Positions 56,631 to 64,000 of a stretch of 64,000 nucleotides of DNA are shown in pieces. A program made the position numbers and the translations under genes. Under the pieces are notes generated by a model that had not been told where the DNA came from, ran no database searches, and saw only the letters and a list, made by a program, of their open reading frames with translations. The DNA is from Dendrobium chrysotoxum (Eukaryota > Streptophyta > Magnoliopsida > Asparagales > Orchidaceae). The stretch lies in assembly GCA_019925795.1 (NCBI GenBank), contig CM034312.1:80479528-80543527 (forward strand), given 5' to 3'. Within the stretch, counting starts at the first letter, position 1. Each line of letters opens with the position of its first letter.

Positions 56631-57156
56631 TTGGTTATGCCATTTGGACTAACCAATGCCCCAACAGTGTTCATGGATATGATGAACATAATTTTTAGAA
56701 CTTTCCTTCATCAATTCCTAATTGTTTTTATTAACGACATTTTGTTATATTCCAAGAATGATGAAGAACATGCAGATCATTTGAAAATTATGCTGGAATT
56801 ATTGAGGCAATATAAATTGTTTGGTAAATATTCTAATGTGAATTTTGGCTAAAAAAATTTCATTGTTGAGGCACATTGTTAGTGGAGAAGGTATATCAGT
56901 GGATCAAAAAAAGATAAAAATAGTGGTAGAATGGCCAAGACTAACTAATGTGACTGGGGTCAGAAATTTCTTGGGATTAGCAAGATATTACAGAAGATTT
57001 GTAAAAGGCTTTTCTCAAATTGCTTTGTCTTTATCTAAGTTGACCAAAAAAGACATAAAATTTGAATGGAATGAGGATTGTGAGCAGAGTTTTCAAGAGT
57101 TAAAACAGTGTTTAATAACTACACCAGTGTTGGCAATTTTTTTTGGAACTGAGTGA
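56631..57156 (+). pseudogene. Gypsy reverse transcriptase remnant
   Basis: Begins abruptly at MPFGLTNAPTVFMDMMN after a deletion joint near 56627. The active-site motif reads FINDILLYS where gypsy RT has F-x-D-D, so one catalytic Asp is Asn. A frame change near 56845 leads to LRHIVSGEGISVD and then VRNFLGLARYYRRFVKGFS. Confidence 0.88.
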
Positions 57157-57726
57157 TTTCAATTATTCAGCGATGCTTCTCTAAAAGGGTTGGTTGTGTG
57201 TTAATGCAAAATAAAAAAGTAATTGCCTATGCTTTCAGACAATTGAAACCTCATGAAAAGAATTATCCAACTCATGATTTATATTTAGTTGCAGTGGTGT
57301 TTGCATTAAAAATTTAAAGACACTACTTGTATGATGTGAGGTGTAAAATTTGTACAGATCATAAAAGTTTGAAATATATTTGCACCCAAAAGGAATTAAA
57401 TATGAGACAGAGAAGATGGTCGTAATTGATAAAGGATTATGATCTTGACATCCAGTACTGTCTGGGCAAAGCTAATGTCGCGGCTGATGCATTAAGCAGA
57501 ATTAAATATGAGACAGAGAAGATGGTCGTAATTGATAAAGGATTATGATCTTGACATCCAGTACTGTCTGGGCAAAGCTAATGTCGCGGCTGATGCATTA
57601 AGCAGAAAGTCTAGAGAACAGGTTAAATGTATGTTAACTCTAGAAGAAGGGTTAATTAAAGAGATGAAAGCTTTACAATTGGAAGTCAGAATGCAGGGAG
57701 ATCAAGATTCAGTTAATCTTAATTAG
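57157..57726 (+). pseudogene. Gypsy RNase H remnant with internal tandem duplication
   Basis: Fragments FSDASLKG-like, RQLKPHEKNYPTHD and YCLGKANVAADALSRKS mark RNase H and its C-terminus. 57395-57500 is repeated exactly at 57501-57606, which shifts the frame (106 bp). In-frame stops also occur (for example TAA in TGGTCGTAATTG). Confidence 0.85.
57395..57606 (+). repeat. Perfect 106-bp tandem duplication
   Basis: Both copies begin ATTAAATATGAGACAGAGAAG and end GATGCATTAAGCAGA with no difference by eye. Confidence 0.93.
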
Positions 57727-58620
57727 ATGACTTTTTATCCTTCTTTAAAAGAAAGAATCACTGAAGTTCAGAGGACTAATATTAAATATCAGAAACTAAT
57801 TGAGTAGTGGCAATCAGGAAAAAGAAAGGATCTCAGTGTAGATGATCAGGGAAGAATCATGAGCGATGGGCATTTATGAATACCTAAAGAATCAACTTTG
57901 ATTCAGGAAATTCTATATGAAGCTCATAATTCAGGTTGTTCAATCCATCAAGAAAGCACAAATAAGTATAAAAATTTATAGACTTTATTTTGGTGGCTAG
58001 GAATGAAAAGAGATGTGGCTAAATATGTGACTAAATATGAAAAATATCAAGTTGTTAAAGCTGAGCATAAAAAATTTAGTGGCATGTTACAATCTTTACC
58101 AATTTCAGAATATAAATGAGAAGAAATAGCCATGGATTTTGTTACAGAGTTTCCCAGGTCAAAACAAGGATATGACTGTATATGGATTGAGATTGATAGA
58201 CTCACAGAGTTAGCACACTTTCTACCTATTCGTCAGACTGATTCAGTGGAAAAATTTGCTAAGTTATTTATGAAGGAAATCATCAGAATCATGGCATTCC
58301 TAAGACTATTGTGTCAGATAGAGATGGATGTTTTATATCTAAATTATGGAAGACTGTACATGAAAGTTTGGGCACAATATTGAAATTCAGTATTGTAATT
58401 CATCCACAGACAGATGGTCAATCAGAAAGATTGATTCAAGTGCTAGAAGATTTATTAAGATTGTGTATTCTGAATTTTGGAGATAACTAAGAAGATTATA
58501 TTTCATTGATAGAGTTCACTAACAATAATAGCTATCAATCTAGTATCAAGATAGCTCCATATAAAGCTCTATTTGATAGAAAATGTAGAACTCTATTGAA
58601 TTGGTTTGAAGTTAGTGAAA
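57727..58620 (+). pseudogene. Gypsy integrase remnant
   Basis: The core is recognisable from MDFVTEFPRSKQGYDCIW (58132) and RLTELAHFLPIRQTDS, shifts frame near 58295, and continues with HPQTDGQSERLIQVLEDLLR-type codons (58400-58460). Stops are frequent. Confidence 0.85.
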
Positions 58621-58736
58621 TATAATTATTAGGTCCGCAGTTAGTGGATCAAACTACTGAAAAGTTCAAATTAATTAGAGACGGATTAAAAGCAGCTCAA
58701 GACCGTCAATAAAAATACTATGATCCCAAGCATAAA

Positions 58737-59093
58737 ATGATAGAATTTGAACTAGGAGATTTTGTATTCTTAAAGGTGAGACAAATGAAAGGTATTTTTA
58801 GATTTGGTCAAGGTGGAAAACTCAATCCTCATTATATTGATCCATTTGAGATCATTGAAAGAATGGGACAAGTTGCTTACAAGATAGCATTACCTGCAAA
58901 CATGTCTGATATGCATAATATTTTTCATATTTCAATGCTCAGAAAGTGGATTACAAATGAAAATCAAAGAGTCTCACAGAATGAAATCGAGCTTCAGAAA
59001 GATTGGGCATATGAAACGGAACCTGAAATGATATTAGAAATGGATATTTGTAACTTGAGAAGCAGAATGATTCCTTTTGTAAAAGTAAAATGA
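58737..59093 (+). pseudogene. Integrase C-terminus and chromodomain-like tail
   Basis: An open 118-codon frame: FELGDFVFLKV, then GKLNPHYIDPFEIIERMG (GPY/F module), NIFHISMLRKW, and a tail PEMILEMDICNLRSRMIPFV of the kind seen in chromodomains of the Tekay/Del lineage. It is the longest surviving frame of the element but lacks its own start context. Confidence 0.8.
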
Positions 59094-59220
59094 AAGCACA
59101 GGTCAGTAAAATAGGCTACTTGGAAAAGAGAAACAGATATGAAGTAGATGTTTCCTCACCTATTTGAAGAAGTATGAAAAATAAATTTCGGGGACGAAAT
59201 TCTAATAAGGAGGGAAGATT

Positions 59221-61397
59221 TGTAAAACCCAAATAGGTATATTAAATTAATTAAATGTATTGTAAAACTTATTTTAAGTTTAATAGTAAATTATTATTAA
59301 ATTAATATTAATAGTTCATTACTGTTAAGTATTTATTAGTCTAAGTTCTTAAACTAATATTAATTAGACAATAATCCTAATATATGAATTAAATAAGAAT
59401 CTCGTTTCCACTCAGCCATTTAAAAGCATGCATCGGTTAGCTCTTTCACGTTAATTGAAAACTGAAGTGGAATGGCAGTTGCATTGGGTCCCACTTCTAA
59501 TTGGTTATTGTATACAAACTGAATAGATAAGATTATACGGCACAATCCATAGAAGAAGTATTCGACCAGAGCAAAGAAGGAGAAATCGACACAGTACTCT
59601 GAAGAAGAAATCGCATAAAACAGAATTTACTGTAGCAGTGTTCGGCCACTGTGCAGGTTTTGGCAGATTTCCTTTAGTAGTAGTTGGCATAGTGGGATTT
59701 AGTACAGTGAAGAGAATGACATAATGCTGAAGGGATCTTTGTGGCCGTGAAGGAAAGGAAATCAACAGTACAGCTATTAATAATATAGTGAAATAGAAGT
59801 TATTTGAAAACTGTAACAAAGATTTGGATGTGATTAATTTAGAACTGTATGATGAATTATAGTTTGATGAGAGTGAGCAACTGATTTGAGAAAACAGTGA
59901 AGGAAGAATAAGAAGAATAAGTAATAAAAGAAAGAATGAGATAAGAATTATAATGTTTATCATTATCTTTTATATTACCTAAATGCAGTAAAGTTTTTAA
60001 AGATGATAATCCAACTGTAATTTTAGGATTCATCGAGTATATGCAAAAGAGAGGTTTCGAGGTAAATGATTATGTTAATATAAATTGAATTTATGCAAAT
60101 TTAATCGAATGATAAATTAAATAAACTAAAGAGATTTGAAGTGATTTGTGTATGTTACTTACAAAAGGAAAATAGTATGAGAGAGGAGTCAAATCTTCAA
60201 AGAGGTAAGTAATGCAAATTAAATTTTAAAAGTCAATTATTTTAAATTATGTACATGTATACTTGTAATTGATTGGATTAAAAAAATATGCATTAAAATT
60301 AATTATTTTGTTAAAGGATATTCATAGCCAAGTTTTCATGTATGAATGACCTCTTATATATTTGAATCATGAGAGTTTTAAATAAGAGTTATTATGTTTA
60401 TTTAAAAATTTCACTAGTTGAAAATATCTTGGAAAGAAGCTCCATTCTTAACATATGACATACACAGTTTATTTATACAAATAGTATCACATAAAGATAT
60501 TTATAAAAGCATGCAACAATACATGTATGAACTGTGAATATGTGAAGTTTAGTAAATATCAAATTAGTAAAATTTGGCTATAAAATGATGTATAATTTAT
60601 AATTGCATGAGGGGCAAAAGAGTCTCCATGTATGACACTACATTGTAAGTGGGGCTAAAGGGACTCCAAAGACATGATACCTGCATAGCAAGTGGGGCAA
60701 AAAAGACCTCTATATATAGTATCACATAAAGATCTTTATGAAAGCATGCAACAATACATGTATGAACTATGAATATATGAAGTTTAGTGAATATCAAATT
60801 AGTAAAGTTTGGCTATAAAATGATGTATAATTTATAATTGCATGGGGCAAAAGAGTCTCCATGTATGACACTATATTGTAAGTGGGGCTAAAGGGACTCC
60901 AAAGACATGATACCTGCATAGCAGGTGGGGCAAAAAAGACCTCTATGCAATTCAATGATGATAATGCCAAGTTTACCTGGACTCCATTGAACATTTTTAT
61001 GAAAGTGTAGGCCAAATTTTTTAAAGACTAAAATTGATATTCAGTATAGACTTCAAAGGAAGTAAAAATTAATGTCAAATGTGATTTATTTTTTTTATAA
61101 ATAATGTGAAGTTTGTTTTATTTATGATTTTAAAGTTGTGAATTTTACAATCATGCAATTTAACTGCTATTTAAATTTGCATAACTTATTGTACATCATA
61201 GCTCACCAGTTATTTCATACTGACTGTTGTTACGGGAAAAGAAAAGAAAAATATCAATGCATACTAAGTTGCAAGTTATTTCATTTTATATACTAGTGTT
61301 TAGCTCTATTTGTAAGTCTATAGCTGAGGTATGTAGACAGTTCAATGGTGAAATATTTTGGGATTGTATTAGTGGCTCTGTAAGTATTTATTTGACA
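59221..61397 (+). repeat. 3' LTR (right end tentative)
   Basis: The start is firm. The body contains GTGTTCGGCCACTGTGCAGG and a 235-bp tandem duplication (60483-60717 and 60718-60947). The open frame on the minus strand at 59505-59963 is fortuitous. Confidence 0.6.
60483..60947 (+). repeat. 235-bp tandem duplication in the 3' LTR
   Basis: Units begin AGTATCACATAAAGAT and contain GTAAGTGGGGCTAAAGGGAC and AGTGGGGCAAAAAAGACCTC. The copies differ at only a few positions. Confidence 0.9.
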
Positions 61398-61981
61398 TAA
61401 TTGGAGTTATTAGATGCTTCCATTTATATAGTAAATATGATGAATTGTTGGATGTTTTATATAAATATTTAAATGATGAAATGTATCATATATTAAAAAT
61501 GAAAAATGTTGTGTTTATTTGTGTGGCACTCTATAATACTTATAAGAGGTATTATGGGGTATTATATAACTTGTTATGAATTAGAATTCAACTGTTCAAT
61601 TTCTCCTGAAAGTATGACATCTTTAAAACAAATTATAACTTAAGAATTTCTGTATGATGTGCATTTTTTTGTTTGTTTAGAGTGAAAGTGTTGGTATTTA
61701 TTATTGGTAGCCTTGAAGGGCTTCACAACTTACTTTTGGAGCTACAAATGTGTTGGCGCTTTTCATTTTTTTTCTTTTTTTTATTTATGAAGTTTGATGT
61801 ATTCGTATGATTAACTAGCATAATGGTTTCAGGCTCCCTTAATTATTTTCATATAATAAAGCTATAAAAATTGATTCATTTTAATTCCTTTTGCTAATTA
61901 TACTATAGATGATAAAAACTTAGACGAACCAGATTTATTCACATGATACACAAAACAAAGCCATCTCTAGAATTTTATCAA
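61398..61981. other. AT-rich spacer
   Basis: No gene or repeat end recognised. Confidence 0.45.
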
Positions 61982-62155
61982 TACAACAACAACAATACAA
62001 CAATAACAAGCCTTAGTCCCACTACGTGGGGTCGGCAACATGAATCCTTTTTCTCCATTGTGTCCGGTTCAAAGTCAAATTCTCGTTTAAATCTAATAGA
62101 GAAAGATCATTCTAATATTTTCTAACCAAGTCTGTTTAGGTCTACCTCTACATTT
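61982..62155 (-). mobile_element. RTE LINE 3'-end fragment, minus strand
   Basis: Begins with the complement of the TTG tail (CAACAACAACAATAC) and continues with ACTACGTGGGGTCGGC and CATTGTGTCCGG, the reverse of the 30645-30900 copy. 5'-truncated. Confidence 0.85.
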
Positions 62156-62494
62156 CTAATATTTTATCAATCCTTCAGTATATTTTCTCTGTTACCTATC
62201 TTTTCTTGATCAGAATGCGACCAAATTTTCTACGGGTTAGATTCATCCAATAGGAACGTTTGTTACACCAGTTTACATAAATTAAATTCTGCTTCTGAAG
62301 TTTGCAACTTTTTAACACCTTCTGTTCATATTTCTTGCTTAATCCCCAAATTTCCAGAGTTTTCCAGACTAAGTAATGAAGCCATAGACAAGACGATTTC
62401 TAAAGTACTCTTGTTGGATGCATGTCGTTCTAATATAGCTTCAGAGTTAGATTTGGTTAGTCGTACTCCTGGTTAAGCAGCCATGTATCATTAT
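62156..62494. other. Spacer
   Basis: Nothing supported. Confidence 0.5.
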
Positions 62495-63516
62495 TGTTGT
62501 GGACTCAAATATACGCGGCGATAGAGTTTGAATTTCCGTCTCAGCGTTGTACGTATATCCAGCACACAAACAGAAGAATGAAAGAATACCAGAATTTTTA
62601 CGTGGAAAGCCCTGAAAAAAGAAAAAACCACGGGGCCACGCCCAGTTGAAAAAGTTCCACTAGTGTTGTATGAAATACACGAGGCTAATTCGTCCGTTAA
62701 ATTCAGGACGTTCAGATTACAATGAGTATCAGTTACAAGGCCAAGCAGAGTTCCGACGTCACTCGGGTGTCCGGCAGAATTCCGGCGTCACTTGGAAAGA
62801 ATTCCGGCGTCACTCGGGCGTCAGGTAGAATCCCGGCGTCGGGTAGAATTTTGACGTTACTCCGACGTCGGGCAGAGCTCCGGCGTCCCTCGGGCACCCG
62901 GTGGTGCTCTGGCGATGCTCCGGTGGTGTTCCGGCGGAGTTCCGGCGAAGTTCCGGCGGTGGTCGAGGAGGAGCTGTTCCCTCCTAGACTTCTCTTCTCT
63001 TCTTCTTCTCTTCTTGGCTTGGGTCTCCTCTTAAGAGAAATGAGGGGCTATTTATAGTTTTTCTGGAGTGGCATATCCCGTAAATAGATGAGGGATCAGG
63101 GGCAAATAAGGAGTGATCCGGATGAACGGCTGATATTGAATCCCTTGATCATGAATCGTTTATTGAGCATCTTAAGGTCTTAATGGTATCAGAATTCTGC
63201 GATCTTGGGCTCGTTGGATTCGTCTCGTCAAGCCGCTCGATTCGACTATAAGCTCGTCAAAATCGGAGACCGTTTGGTAACTCAAATTGCTGTTTGATGC
63301 TTCCAACAGCGCTTCGGGTACTTGATTTGGACTCATTTGGGCTCGGATTGAGTCGAATTTGGTGTCGTTGGATTCATATTTCCGAGACGCTCAGTTCGAC
63401 TATAAGCTTGCTGAAATCGGAGTTTAGATGGTCTCTGAATTAATTTTTGAAGTTTCCAACTTGTGTTTTTCCTCGGGATTCGTGCCCGATCAAGATAATT
63501 TTTTGGTGATATATCA
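62495..63516 (-). mobile_element. 3' LTR of a family A copia-type element on the minus strand
   Basis: On the minus strand it runs TGATATATCACC to CACAACA, 1022 bp, with ends defined by comparison to the solo LTR at 35890-37093. The polypurine tract lies immediately outside on the internal side: minus-strand AATTGGGGGGCAAC directly before TGATATATC. It contains repeated TCCGGCGTC/CGGCGTCGGG units (62750-62890). The host-side 5 bp are ATTAT (62490-62494); the matching partner would be beyond the window. Confidence 0.88.
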
Positions 63517-64000
63517 GTTGCCCCCCAATTTTCGGACGTCGAAGCTCCAGGAGTCCGAAAATACTTGTTCCGGCATTTTACATTGGCCGAATCACAAAAA
63601 ATTGCGTTCAAAAAGATATAATTTTCCTCAAACTCGATTGTAGAGGCATCTTTGAGCTCCGAAAGTGTCAAAATTGAGTCCAGAACGTCAAAAAACGTGT
63701 CTGGGGACCCCAAAAACGTCAAATTTGGACCGTCCGGGCCCAAAATCGGAGCCCGGGAAGGTGTAGGTGGCCGAACCGGCCGGCCGCCGGCGGCGGCCCA
63801 CGCGGGCGCGCGAGCGAAGGGGAGCGCCCCCTGGGCGAGCGACAGTTGAATTTTTTTTTTTTTAAGGTGGGGCCCACACCCCCTTTTTTATTTTATTTTT
63901 TTTGTTTTTTTTTTAATCTTTTTTCATGGTGGGCCCCATTTTCCCTCCAAAAAAAATTTTTTTTTTTTAATAATTCCGAAAATTCTTTTTGTGAGCCCAA
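63517..64000 (-). mobile_element. Internal 3' non-coding region of the family A element
   Basis: Follows the polypurine tract inward. It has repeated CAAAAACGTC and CCGGGCCC-like words, a GC-rich block (63765-63840) and T-runs to the window end. No pol motif is present yet. The element continues off the right edge. Confidence 0.7.

Larger units (their letters stand above)
53998..61397 (+). mobile_element. Decayed Ty3/gypsy chromovirus-like element with nested DNA transposons
   Basis: The first ~195 bp of the 5' LTR (53998, TGTAAGACCC) match the start of the 3' LTR (59221, TGTAAAACCC). Between them lie remnants of protease, RT, RNase H, integrase and a C-terminal chromodomain-like tail, in gypsy order. 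A purine-rich tract, AAGGAGGGAAGATT, precedes the 3' LTR. Gag and the N-terminal half of RT are missing. The right end is tentative: CA at 61396-61397 followed by TAATT, equal to TAATT before the 5' LTR (53993-53997), but the 5-mer is AT-rich and could be chance. Confidence 0.75.

Noticed and set aside
59505..59963. 152-codon minus-strand Ser/Leu-rich frame
   Set aside because: It lies in the 3' LTR of the gypsy element and has low-complexity composition.
60483..60947. CRISPR-like or satellite array
   Set aside because: Only two units of 235 bp, directly adjacent and inside an LTR; it is a local tandem duplication.

Overview
The window is nuclear DNA of a flowering plant. Host genes carry plant-only families (a MAKR-type kinase regulator, an ATL RING-H2 ligase, a DUF248-like Golgi methyltransferase). 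The space between them is AT-rich and packed with plant transposons: Ty1/copia, Ty3/gypsy, RTE LINE, tRNA-type SINE, MULE, hAT and Tourist MITEs. The species cannot be named from sequence alone.

Layout. 1-153 is the end of a copia-type LTR, followed by a SINE (394-632), a Tourist MITE and an hAT-like element (1316-1998). 2.0-5.97 kb is unresolved AT-rich DNA. 5967-9507 is an intact-ended Mutator-like element (MULE) with 78-bp identical termini and an exact 9-bp target duplication; it carries a spliced four-exon gene on the minus strand. 9.5-16.6 kb is non-coding, repeat-derived DNA with several imperfect tandem arrays. The MAKR gene is at 17259-18356 (-). 18.8-33.8 kb is intergenic, with many Tourist MITEs, three 5'-truncated LINE tails and two hAT elements. 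The ATL gene is at 34053-34631 (-). 35890-37093 is a solo LTR with a 5-bp target duplication. 37.5-38.9 kb holds a 472-bp tandem duplication, a long (AT)n tract and a minisatellite. The methyltransferase gene is at 42054-43457 (+).

43.5-61.4 kb is mainly transposons: a MULE-type MITE, an hAT, a copia element (45201-48311) collapsed by internal deletion but still flanked by its target duplication, a MULE MITE inserted in a Tourist MITE, a small LTR element with an HSP70 fragment (49967-51470), a copia RT fragment, and a decayed chromovirus-like gypsy element (53998 to about 61397) holding two nested DNA transposons. The right edge (62495-63516) is a 3' LTR of the same family as the left edge and the solo LTR, in inverted orientation relative to the left edge.

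The three host genes are dispersed and are not an operon-like set. The most noteworthy unit is the 5967-9507 MULE: a spliced gene of plant-mobile-domain/DUF1985 style, a facing short exon on the opposite strand, and dense CGGTA/TACCG motif arrays on both sides. Boundaries supported by target duplications were checked base by base; identity levels are by eye. No database search was possible.
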